Assembly: GCA_035536235.1 (NCBI GenBank)
Contig: DATLOQ010000119.1
Span: 1 to 64,000, forward strand
Length of the DNA stretch: 64,000 nt
Source of the DNA: DATLNF01 sp035536235
Lineage (GTDB): Bacteria > Actinomycetota > Actinomycetes > BP-191
Direction of reading: 5' to 3'
The number at the start of each line of letters is the position of its first letter. The first letter of the stretch is position 1. The translations under genes were made by a program, and so were the position numbers. The notes beneath the pieces were generated by a model, which saw only the letters and a program-made list of their open reading frames with translations, ran no database searches and was not told where the DNA came from. This document shows, one piece after another, positions 57,406 to 64,000 of this stretch.

Positions 57406-58464
57406 ATGGTTGTCGTCATGAGCACCGATGCGTCGAGCGCTGACATCGACGCCGTCGTCGCGGTGGTTCAGGCCGCGGGCGGTGACGCCTTCGTATCCCG
57501 AGGGGTGTCCCGCACGATCGTCGGCCTCGTCGGCGACATCGAGCACTTCTCGAGCCTCAACCTCGCCGCTCTGCCCAACGTCGTCGACGTCCTGCGCATC
57601 TCCCGGCCCTACAAGCTCGTCTCGCGGGAGAGCCACGCCGAACCGTCCACGGTCGTCGTCGGAGGCGTGCCGATCGGTCCGCAGCACTTCACCCTGATCG
57701 CCGGTCCCTGCGCAGTGGAGACAGCTGAGCAGACACTCGAAGCAGCGCAGATGGCGAAGCGGGCGGGGGCGCAGCTGCTGCGCGGTGGGGCCTTCAAGCC
57801 GCGCACATCGCCGTACGCTTTCCAGGGCCTCGGGGAGGCCGGCCTGAAGATCCTCGCGGACGTGCGAGCCGAGACCGGGATGCCGGTGGTCACCGAGGTC
57901 GTCGACGCCGCCGACGTGCCGCTCGTCGCGTCCTACGCCGACATGCTCCAGGTCGGCACTCGCAACATGGCTAACTTCTCCCTCCTGCAAGCCGTCGGCG
58001 AGTGCGGCAAGCCAGTGCTGCTCAAACGCGGGCTCCAGGCGACACTGGAGGAGTGGTTGATGGCCGGCGAGTACATCGCCCAGCGCGGAAACCTCTCGAT
58101 CGTCTTCTGTGAGCGCGGGATCCGGACGTTCGAGACCGCCACCCGCAATACCCTGGACATCTCGGCGGTGCCGATGCTGCACATGCTGAGCCACCTGCCG
58201 GTCATCGTCGACCCGTCTCACGCCGCTGGTCGGCGCGACCTGGTCGTGCCGCTCGCCCGGGCGGCCATGGCAGCCGGCGCGGACGGGGTGATCGTCGACT
58301 GCCACCCGCACCCCGAGGCGGCACTGTGCGACGGACCGCAGGCCCTGGTGGCCAGCGACCTCGCCGAGCTCGCCGAGGCAGCCCGCACCATTCCACCGCT
58401 CGTCGGTCGCACGTCAGCGAGCGGTGGGCGATTCGAGGGTGGCGACACCGAGCTCCGGTCGTAG
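57406..58464 (+). CDS. aroF: 3-deoxy-7-phosphoheptulonate synthase, type I-beta
   Basis: A 352-residue DAHP synthase that makes the first shikimate intermediate from PEP and erythrose-4-phosphate. The N-terminal 80 residues are a ferredoxin-like regulatory domain, as in the Thermotoga enzyme, which binds aromatic amino acids. The barrel carries LIAGPCAVETAEQT, LLRGGAFKPRTSPYAFQG, VGTRNMANF, VLLKRG and VDPSHAAGRRD. ATG 57406 and a GTG at 57391 are both possible. A second DAHP synthase of a different fold lineage is at 59823. Confidence 0.9.
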   Translation: MVVVMSTDASSADIDAVVAVVQAAGGDAFVSRGVSRTIVGLVGDIEHFSSLNLAALPNVVDVLRISRPYKLVSRESHAEPSTVVVGGVPIGPQHFTLIAGPCAVETAEQTLEAAQMAKRAGAQLLRGGAFKPRTSPYAFQGLGEAGLKILADVRAETGMPVVTEVVDAADVPLVASYADMLQVGTRNMANFSLLQAVGECGKPVLLKRGLQATLEEWLMAGEYIAQRGNLSIVFCERGIRTFETATRNTLDISAVPMLHMLSHLPVIVDPSHAAGRRDLVVPLARAAMAAGADGVIVDCHPHPEAALCDGPQALVASDLAELAEAARTIPPLVGRTSASGGRFEGGDTELRS

Positions 58465-58468
58465 GACG

Positions 58469-59749
58469 ATGCGGCTGGACGCGTCAGGAGGACCACCCGT
58501 GCGCAGCTCTGGTCGGCCGCTCATCAGCGCCGAGTCGTTCGAGGCCGTGGTCAGCGGCTATGCCGACCGGGTGCACGACGACGTACGCCGACTCGGAGCA
58601 ACGCAGGCCGAGGCCGCCCAGATCGTCGAGATGAGCGCCCTCGACGTCCTCGACTCCGTCCATCGTGGCGAGTGCGCGGAAGTGAGCGCTGTCGTCGGGC
58701 AGTGGTTCAACCAGGCTCGCACGCTCGCCTGCCGCCTCGTCGAGGCCGACGACCAGCAGCGGCCACCTGACCCGGATGCGTCCTCGGAGGCCCCGGAGGG
58801 CCTGATCCGCGACACCGATCTGGACCTGGCCCTGCGACGCGGGCTGGCCGCCATGTCGTCACGGGACCGGGCCGCACTGCTGCTGCGAGACGCCTACGAG
58901 CTGCCCGAAGCCGCCACCGCCACGGCACTCGAGCTCGACATCGCCGCCACCCGCGCCCTCGTCACCCAGGCGCGTCGACACTTCGCTGAGGTCGTCGAGA
59001 TGCGTACGCCGGCGGAGGTGCCGCTGCACCTGCGTGGGCTCGCCATCCTCGCGCTCCCGGACGGCGAACGCGACCTCATCCTCGACCGGGTGGCGGCCGC
59101 CGCGCAGTCTCGGCTGCCCTCCGACGGCGACCTGGCCACCCTCGCAGAAGTCGAGGACGACCCGGTATACGGCCCGTCGTGGGTCCTGGTGACCGTGAGC
59201 ATCATCTGCGCCCTGCTCTTCGGCGCCTTGACCGGCATCGTGACCGCACCTGCCGGCCCGGGCTCGTTGAGCTCCGGCGGCAGCTTGCCGGAGCCGGTGA
59301 CCCGATTCGACGTACGCGCCATCGACCCGGCCTTCCAGACCCCGACCAGCACCCCGGCCGCCACGCCGTCGCCATCCCTTTCGCCGTCAGCGCGCCCGAC
59401 CCCGAGCCCGACCCCGAGCCCGACCCCGTCAGTCGCGGAGCCCAGTGCGAGCGCTAGCACTCCGCCGGCGGGTGCGGCGACGATCGCGCTGAGCCCGCAG
59501 CGCGGGCCCGACTGCACCATCGTGCGGGTGGTCGGCCGCAACTTCCCGCCGGGAGCTGCGGCCACCGTGACCTACCTGGACCTCACCGGACGGCCGACGG
59601 CCTCTGGCGGAGAGGGCGCGGTCGGGCCTGATGGCCGCTTCGAGGTGGAGTTCGCCGCCTGCGACCCCAGCCGGCTGCCCGGACCTCACCAGGTCATCGG
59701 AGCTGCGGGTGACCGAGAGGATCGCGCCACCTTCACCGCGACGGCGTGA
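58469..59749 (+). CDS. Membrane-anchored sigma-70-like protein with extracellular C-terminus
   Basis: A 426-residue protein of unusual layout. About residues 15-75 (ESFEAVVSGYADRVHDDVRR) look like a weak sigma region 2, and 115-170 (LAAMSSRDRAALLLRDAYEL; AATRALVTQARRHF) like region 4. A TM helix follows at about 230-255 (WVLVTVSIICALLFGALTG). A Thr/Pro/Ser linker (TPSPTPSPTP) leads to a final 95-residue Ig/IPT-like domain. Region 4 resembles ECF factors. Whether it drives transcription or acts as an anti-sigma-like partner is open. It follows aroF by 4 bp. Confidence 0.65.
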   Translation: MRLDASGGPPVRSSGRPLISAESFEAVVSGYADRVHDDVRRLGATQAEAAQIVEMSALDVLDSVHRGECAEVSAVVGQWFNQARTLACRLVEADDQQRPPDPDASSEAPEGLIRDTDLDLALRRGLAAMSSRDRAALLLRDAYELPEAATATALELDIAATRALVTQARRHFAEVVEMRTPAEVPLHLRGLAILALPDGERDLILDRVAAAAQSRLPSDGDLATLAEVEDDPVYGPSWVLVTVSIICALLFGALTGIVTAPAGPGSLSSGGSLPEPVTRFDVRAIDPAFQTPTSTPAATPSPSLSPSARPTPSPTPSPTPSVAEPSASASTPPAGAATIALSPQRGPDCTIVRVVGRNFPPGAAATVTYLDLTGRPTASGGEGAVGPDGRFEVEFAACDPSRLPGPHQVIGAAGDREDRATFTATA

Positions 59750-59850
59750 CCGCCGCAATGCGTCACCGCGACGGCGTGACCGCCGCACTACGTCACTGCG
59801 ACGGCGTGACCGCCGCACTACGTCACTGCGACGGCGTGACCGCCGCACGG
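59731..59850. repeat. 4 x 30 bp tandem repeat between convergent genes
   Basis: Four units of 30 bp (59731-59760, 59761-59790, 59791-59820, 59821-59850) with the core CGACGGCGTGACCGCCGC. Units 1 and 2 differ at one base; units 0 and 3 differ at their ends. Each unit holds the small stem CGGCG-TGAC-CGCCG. The array covers the last codons of the sigma-like gene and the aroG stop. It may be a multi-hairpin terminator. Confidence 0.85.
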
Positions 59851-61214
59851 CGCTGCTGCAGCATCTCGGCCACGAGGAACGCCAGCTCGAGGCTCTGGCT
59901 CGTGTTCAGCCGCGGGTCGCAGGCCGTCTCGTAGCGGCTGGCCAGCTGGTGCGGCGCCACTTCTTCTGCCCCGCCCAGGCACTCGGTGACGTCTTCTCCG
60001 GTGAGCTCGACATGGATGCCGCCAGGCCAGGTGCCCAGCGCTGCGTGCACCTCGAAGAACCCGCGGCACTCATCGAGGATCGCGTCGAAGTGCCGCGTCT
60101 TGAAGGTGCCGGAGGAATACGTGTTGCCGTGCATCGGGTCACAGGCCCACACCACCGGATGCCCGGCGTCGCGGACCGCAGTGACCAGCGGCGGCAGCAG
60201 ATCCCGCACCCGCTCGGCGCCCATCCGGGAGATGAGCGTCAGCCGACCCGGGATGCGGCTCGGGTTCAGCGCGTCGGCCAGCGCGACAGCCTCCGCGCCG
60301 GTCGCCTCCGGACCGAGCTTGACCCCCAGCGGGTTGATGACGCCGCGCAGCAGGCCGACGTGGGCGCCGTCGATCCGCCGGGTCCGCTCCCCCAACCACA
60401 GCATGTGACCCGAGCAGTCCACCCAGTCGCCGCTGGCGTCCTCCCGCCGGACCAGCGGCGCTTCGTAGTCGAGCAGCAGCGCCTCGTGCGAGGCGTACAG
60501 CTCCACCTCGTGCGCCATCTCAAAACGATCGAGGTCGATGCCGCAGGCCCGCATGAAGTCGAGTGCCTGCTCGATCGACGATGCCAGTGCCTCATAGCGC
60601 TGGCCGGCCGGACTGCGGCGGACGAAGTCCTGGTTCCACTCGTGCACCTTGCGCAGGTCCGCGAAGCCGCCGGTGGCGAAAGCCCGGACCAGGTTGAGCG
60701 TCGCTGCTGACTGGTGGTAGCTCTGCAGCAGCCGTCTGGGATCAGGCCGGCGCGCGTCTGGAGTGGCGGCGATGTCGTTGACTGCGTCGCCGCGGTAGGA
60801 GGGCAGCGGGACGCCATCGACCGCCTCGACGTCGGAGCTGCGTGGCTTGGCGAACTGCCCAGCGATCCGCCCCACCTTCACGACCGGCACCGCGGCGCCG
60901 TACGTCAGCACGATGGCCATCTGCAGCAGCGTCTTGAGCTTGTCCCTGATGCCATCAGCGGACAGCGCAGCGAACGTCTCGGCGCAGTCGCCGCCCTGCA
61001 GCAGGAACGCCTCACCCCGGGCCACCGCCGCGAGCCGGCTCTGCAGGGTGCGGCACTCCCCGGCGAAGACGAGGGGCGGCATCCGGCGCAGCTCCGCTGT
61101 GGCGGTGCCGAGCGCGTCGGCGTCAGGCCACTGCGGCTGCTGCGCGGCGGGCAGCGCGCGCCAGGAGTCGTCGTACGTCGCAGTCACGACACTCAGCCTA
61201 TGGCGGGCCGTCAC
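59823..61214 (-). CDS. aroG: 3-deoxy-7-phosphoheptulonate synthase, type II
   Basis: A 463-residue type II (plant/mycobacterial) DAHP synthase. Signatures: PLVFAGECRTLQSRLAAVA, FLLQGGDCAETF, VVKVGRIAGQFAKPRS, GHMLWLGERTRRIDGAH, CDPMHGNTY and GGIHVELTGEDVTECLGG. The Cys of GGDCAE and the His and Glu residues bind the metal. Convergent with the sigma-like gene, and the second DAHP synthase in 4 kb. The 3' codons lie in the tandem repeat. Confidence 0.93.
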   Translation of the reverse strand: MTARHRLSVVTATYDDSWRALPAAQQPQWPDADALGTATAELRRMPPLVFAGECRTLQSRLAAVARGEAFLLQGGDCAETFAALSADGIRDKLKTLLQMAIVLTYGAAVPVVKVGRIAGQFAKPRSSDVEAVDGVPLPSYRGDAVNDIAATPDARRPDPRRLLQSYHQSAATLNLVRAFATGGFADLRKVHEWNQDFVRRSPAGQRYEALASSIEQALDFMRACGIDLDRFEMAHEVELYASHEALLLDYEAPLVRREDASGDWVDCSGHMLWLGERTRRIDGAHVGLLRGVINPLGVKLGPEATGAEAVALADALNPSRIPGRLTLISRMGAERVRDLLPPLVTAVRDAGHPVVWACDPMHGNTYSSGTFKTRHFDAILDECRGFFEVHAALGTWPGGIHVELTGEDVTECLGGAEEVAPHQLASRYETACDPRLNTSQSLELAFLVAEMLQQRRAAVTPSQ

Positions 61215-61252
61215 CTGTCAGGTGGGGAGCGGCGTGCCCCAACGTGCCGAGC

Positions 61253-62281
61253 TCAGCCGAAGAAGACCTGCGCCTCGGCGTAGAGCTCCGGCGGCACGGT
61301 CTTGAGCGTGCCCACCGCGTCCGCCAGGGGGACCAGCTCGATGGCCGTGCCGCGCAGCGCGGTCATCGTTCCCCACGCCTGCTGCTGCACGGCGTCGATG
61401 GCACGCAGCCCGAACCTCGTGGCCAGCACCCGGTCGTACGCCGTCGGCGTACCGCCGCGCTGGATGTGCCCCAGCACCGTCGCGCGAGCGTCCTTGCCGG
61501 TGCGTCCGCGGATCTCCTCCTCCAGCCGCTGACCGATGCCGGCGAGGCGGACGTGACCGAAGGCGTCCGTCTCGCCCTCCTTCACCGCCATGGTGCCCTC
61601 CCGGGGCAGCGCCCCCTCTGCCACGACGACTATCGGGGCGTAGCGGGTCTGGAAGCGGTGCTCGATGTGCCGGCACACCTCCTCGATGTCGAAGGGCCGT
61701 TCTGGGATGAGGATCACGTTGGCCCCGCCGGCCAGCCCGCTGTGCAGCGCGATCCACCCCGCGTGGCGGCCCATGACCTCGACGATCAGCACCCGGTGGT
61801 GGCTCTCAGCGGTCGTGTGCAGCCGGTCGATCGCGTCGGTCGCGATCTGCACCGCGGTGTCGAAGCCGAAGGTGTAGTCCGTGGCGTTGAGGTCGTTGTC
61901 GATCGTCTTCGGCACGCCGACGACGTGCACCCCCTCAGCATGCAGCTTGTCGGCCACGCCGAGGGTGTCCTCACCGCCGATCGCGATGAGCGCGTCGATG
62001 CCAATCTCACTGAGCGTCGTCTTGATGCGCTCGACGCCGCCCTCGACCTTGAACGGGTTGGTTCGCGAGGAGCCGAGGATGGTCCCACCGCGCGGCAGGA
62101 TGCCGCGTACGTCGGGCACGCTGAGCTCGGTGTAGTCAGACTCCAGCGGCCCGCGCCAGCCATCGCGAAAACCGATGAAGTCGTGACCGAAGTCCTGCAC
62201 GCCCTTGCGCACGACGGCGCGGATCACCGCGTTGAGGCCAGGGCAATCACCCCCGCCGGTCAAGACACCGATGCGGCTCAT
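61253..62281 (-). CDS. pfkA: 6-phosphofructokinase
   Basis: A 342-residue enzyme that phosphorylates fructose-6-phosphate. It opens IGVLTGGGDCPGLNAVIRA; PFKA residues follow in ALIAIGGEDTLGVA, VPKTIDNDLNATDYTFGFDTA, VEVMGRHAGWIAL and LGHIQRGGTPTAYD. The Asp in GGEDT and the Lys in PKTIDND are the residues linked to pyrophosphate use in this clade, so the phosphoryl donor is uncertain. A perfect palindrome lies before it. Confidence 0.9.
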   Translation of the reverse strand: MSRIGVLTGGGDCPGLNAVIRAVVRKGVQDFGHDFIGFRDGWRGPLESDYTELSVPDVRGILPRGGTILGSSRTNPFKVEGGVERIKTTLSEIGIDALIAIGGEDTLGVADKLHAEGVHVVGVPKTIDNDLNATDYTFGFDTAVQIATDAIDRLHTTAESHHRVLIVEVMGRHAGWIALHSGLAGGANVILIPERPFDIEEVCRHIEHRFQTRYAPIVVVAEGALPREGTMAVKEGETDAFGHVRLAGIGQRLEEEIRGRTGKDARATVLGHIQRGGTPTAYDRVLATRFGLRAIDAVQQQAWGTMTALRGTAIELVPLADAVGTLKTVPPELYAEAQVFFG

Positions 62282-62303
62282 GACACCTCTTCCTCCGACG
62301 GCT

Positions 62304-62321
62304 CCGTCGTCTAGACGACGG
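62304..62321. terminator. Palindromic hairpin between cupredoxin and pfkA
   Basis: CCGTCGTCTAGACGACGG is an 18-bp perfect palindrome, 10 bp after the cupredoxin stop on the minus strand and 22 bp before the pfkA start. It may end the cupredoxin transcript, or be an operator for pfkA; the position allows both. Confidence 0.5.
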
Positions 62322-62330
62322 CACCGTACG

Positions 62331-62759
62331 TCAGGAGACGGTCAGCGTGCCCTTCATCGTCGACGGGTGGATGGTGCAGACGTAGGTGAAGTCGCCGGCC
62401 TTGTCCGGAGTGAACGAGAACGACTTCGATTCGCCGTCCTTGAGCACCATCGTGTCCTCCGGCTTCACGCCGAAGTCCTGAAACTCGATGTTGTGCGGCA
62501 CCGATCCGACCTGGGTCAGCGTGCCCTCGACCTTCTCGCCGACCTTCGCGGACAGCGAGGCGGGCTCGAAGACGAGTGCCTCGGTGGCTTTGATCGCGAA
62601 GGTCGAACTCCCCGCCGGCGCGCCGGCGCCCATGTCGTCTGGCTGGCTCGCGGAGCCCGAGCCGGTGCCTTCGGACCCAGCGTCATCCGAGCTGCCGCCA
62701 CAGGCGACAAGAGCAACGAGGGAAAGACTGACGGCGCCGAGGCGCACAAAGCGGGTCAC
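62331..62759 (-). CDS. Cupredoxin-domain lipoprotein
   Basis: A 142-residue lipoprotein. Lipobox VALVAC at about 20, then a Gly/Ser-rich linker and a blue-copper beta-barrel from about 50. The copper ligands appear to be His in SVPHNIEF, Cys and His in YVCTIHPST and Met just after, the plastocyanin/azurin order. It would carry electrons at the outer face of the membrane. AGGAG lies in front of GTG 62759. No oxidase partner is in the window. Confidence 0.85.
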   Translation of the reverse strand: MTRFVRLGAVSLSLVALVACGGSSDDAGSEGTGSGSASQPDDMGAGAPAGSSTFAIKATEALVFEPASLSAKVGEKVEGTLTQVGSVPHNIEFQDFGVKPEDTMVLKDGESKSFSFTPDKAGDFTYVCTIHPSTMKGTLTVS

Positions 62760-62893
62760 GGGAGAGATCTCCTAAGAGGTGTGTTGTCCGGAGGCGCAAG
62801 ATGCGTCCCTCAAGGTTCGATACTGCGCCTACTGCCGGATGTGCCCCGATCGGGCCCACTCAAGCCTGCACCCGAATCCGTCGACGGGACAAG

Positions 62894-64000
62894 GTGACGT
62901 CTGTTCGCCGCCCACTGTGCTCCCTCACGGCTGCCACGGCGGTCCTGGTGCTGACCGCTGGGCTGGCTCCATCGTCCGCTGCTACCGCGGGCCCCACCAA
63001 CATGGGACGCCCGCACTCTCGGCGTACGGCGGCCGGGCTCTCGCGCGCGGCCCCCGGCGCTTCGGCCACCGCTGAGCTGACCCGGCTGCGAGCTGAGCTC
63101 GCCGCAGCAGCGGCCGAGGCCGAGCAGCTGGCAGAGGACGTCTTCGTCGCCGCTGCCCGCTCGGCGCACCTGCGCCGGGCGATGGATGACCTCGCTGAGT
63201 CTCAGGAGGCCGCGCGCGACCATCTCGACGACCGCATCCGGTCTCTCTACATGCGGGGGCGCGCGGACCCGATCGCTGCGTTCATCGGTCGCCTCAACAA
63301 CCCGGACTCGAGCTACCTGGCGCGGCGCAGTGGGCTCTCCGCCCTGCGTACCGATGCTGAGCTCGTCGCCGGGGTGACGGCGGAGTCGGCAGCGGCCGCG
63401 CACCTGCGTCGGCAAGCGGAGACGGTGCGGCAGGATCTGCTGGCCCGCGCCCAACCGGTGCTCGCGGCCCAGGACAGAGCCCGGACCCTCCTCGCCGCTG
63501 CCGAGGCCGCTGCCGAGGCCGCTGCGGCTTCTGCTGCTGCCGCTGATGCAGCGGCCGCGGCGGCAGCGAAGGCAGAGCTCGCCGCTCAGCGGACCAGCTT
63601 GGACGCGGTGTCTCGCTCGCTCTCAATGGCAGTGGCGCCAGCGGTCACCGCCCGCGGCCGCCGAGCTGCGGCCGCTGAGCGCCCGGTGGTCGCGCTGATC
63701 GAGAAGCACTGCTGCGCCGCGCCACCGCCGGGCTTCCGCAGCACCGGCCGCACCATCACCGGCATCGCGTCGTGGTACGGACCGGGCTTCGTCGGCAACC
63801 CCACGGCCACCGGTGCGCCGTACGACCCAGAGCGGCTGACCGCCGCCATGCTCGCGGTGCCGTTAGGCACCGTCGTGCGGGTCACCACCGACGACGGCCT
63901 CGCGGTCGTCGTCCTGGTCAACGACAGAGGCCCGTACGTCGACGGCCGGGTCATAGATCTCTCCCGCGCGGGGTCGCGCCTGCTCGGCTTCACCGGCGTC
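62894..64000 (+). CDS. Secreted coiled-coil protein with RlpA-like domain, 3' end cut by window edge
   Basis: The frame from GTG 62894 runs 369 codons without a stop to the window edge. The N-terminus is a signal peptide (LCSLTAATAVLVLTAGLAP). Residues 65-235 are Ala/Glu/Arg-rich heptads (LTRLRAELAAAAAEAEQLAE) typical of a long coiled coil. Residues 290-369 show the RlpA double-psi barrel: GIASWYGPGFVGNPTATG, GTVVRVTT and VVLVNDRGPYVDGRVIDLS. The TTA codon at 63863 is rare in this GC context. A cell-wall role is likely. The C-terminus is missing. Confidence 0.88.
   Translation, partial: MTSVRRPLCSLTAATAVLVLTAGLAPSSAATAGPTNMGRPHSRRTAAGLSRAAPGASATAELTRLRAELAAAAAEAEQLAEDVFVAAARSAHLRRAMDDLAESQEAARDHLDDRIRSLYMRGRADPIAAFIGRLNNPDSSYLARRSGLSALRTDAELVAGVTAESAAAAHLRRQAETVRQDLLARAQPVLAAQDRARTLLAAAEAAAEAAAASAAAADAAAAAAAKAELAAQRTSLDAVSRSLSMAVAPAVTARGRRAAAAERPVVALIEKHCCAAPPPGFRSTGRTITGIASWYGPGFVGNPTATGAPYDPERLTAAMLAVPLGTVVRVTTDDGLAVVVLVNDRGPYVDGRVIDLSRAGSRLLGFTGV

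Noticed and set aside
59731..59850. Possible CRISPR-like array
   Set aside because: Units are directly joined with no unique spacers and no cas gene is present; it is a simple tandem repeat.
62811..62830. GGTTCGA-like T-arm suggesting a tRNA
   Set aside because: No matching acceptor stem or anticodon arm can be folded around it.

Overview
The window is about 64 kb of high-GC DNA from an actinomycete. Evidence: strong GC bias at third codon positions, frequent GTG starts, ATGA and GTGA start/stop overlaps, a Rv2175c-type DNA-binding protein, a mycothiol-transferase-type DinB protein, the coproporphyrin-dependent heme branch, a PASTA kinase and an actinobacterial-type LexA box. The genus cannot be fixed from sequence alone. 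No rRNA, tRNA, CRISPR array, transposase or phage gene was seen. Both ends cut a gene: hemQ at the left edge and an RlpA-like secreted protein at the right edge.

Layout. 1-8 kb holds heme synthesis (hemQ, hemY/cgoX, hemH/cpfC, hemE, all minus strand) with a DMT exporter, a secreted CocE-type hydrolase and a UbiA prenyltransferase mixed in. 8-20 kb holds a DUF3000 gene, a histidine kinase with a membrane GAF protein, a LuxR-type response regulator, ribonuclease D, and a thiolase plus trifunctional-type beta-oxidation pair. 21-28 kb holds a carotenoid-modification block: CrtA-like, CrtO-type, CruF, a glycosyltransferase and a CrtD-like desaturase, the last three translationally coupled. 30-44 kb holds metF, GGPP synthase, CrtI, CrtB and a crtYc-crtYd-glycosyltransferase operon, interleaved with secreted proteins that carry PATG cell-wall sorting tails. 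44-48 kb holds a thiamine operon (thiG-thiH-Rv2175c-like-thiS-thiE) behind a clear TPP riboswitch. 48-64 kb holds secreted beta-propeller and LysM/SLT proteins, a 2-hydroxyacid dehydrogenase, a PASTA Ser/Thr kinase, endonuclease IV, two unrelated DAHP synthases (type I-beta and type II), a membrane-anchored sigma-like protein, phosphofructokinase and a cupredoxin lipoprotein.

Together the crt genes predict GGPP, then phytoene, lycopene, a monocyclic carotene, 1'-hydroxylation, 3',4'-desaturation, ketolation and glycosylation. The likely product is a keto-carotenoid glycoside of the myxol or deinoxanthin type, an unusual combination with the heterodimeric actinobacterial cyclase. The heme genes make a complete CgoX-CpfC-ChdC branch. 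The metF, GGPP synthase, Rv2175c, PASTA-kinase and DAHP-synthase genes echo the Rv2172c-Rv2178c region of Mycobacterium tuberculosis, opened up here by carotenoid and thiamine genes.

The least explained items are non-coding: a 69-bp element present twice 51 kb apart in opposite orientation, a pair of about 82-bp hairpin elements that flank a DUF559 nuclease gene as inverted copies, a perfect LexA box next to the carotenoid block, a 30-codon relic of a HypF C-terminus, and a 4 x 30 bp tandem repeat between two convergent genes.
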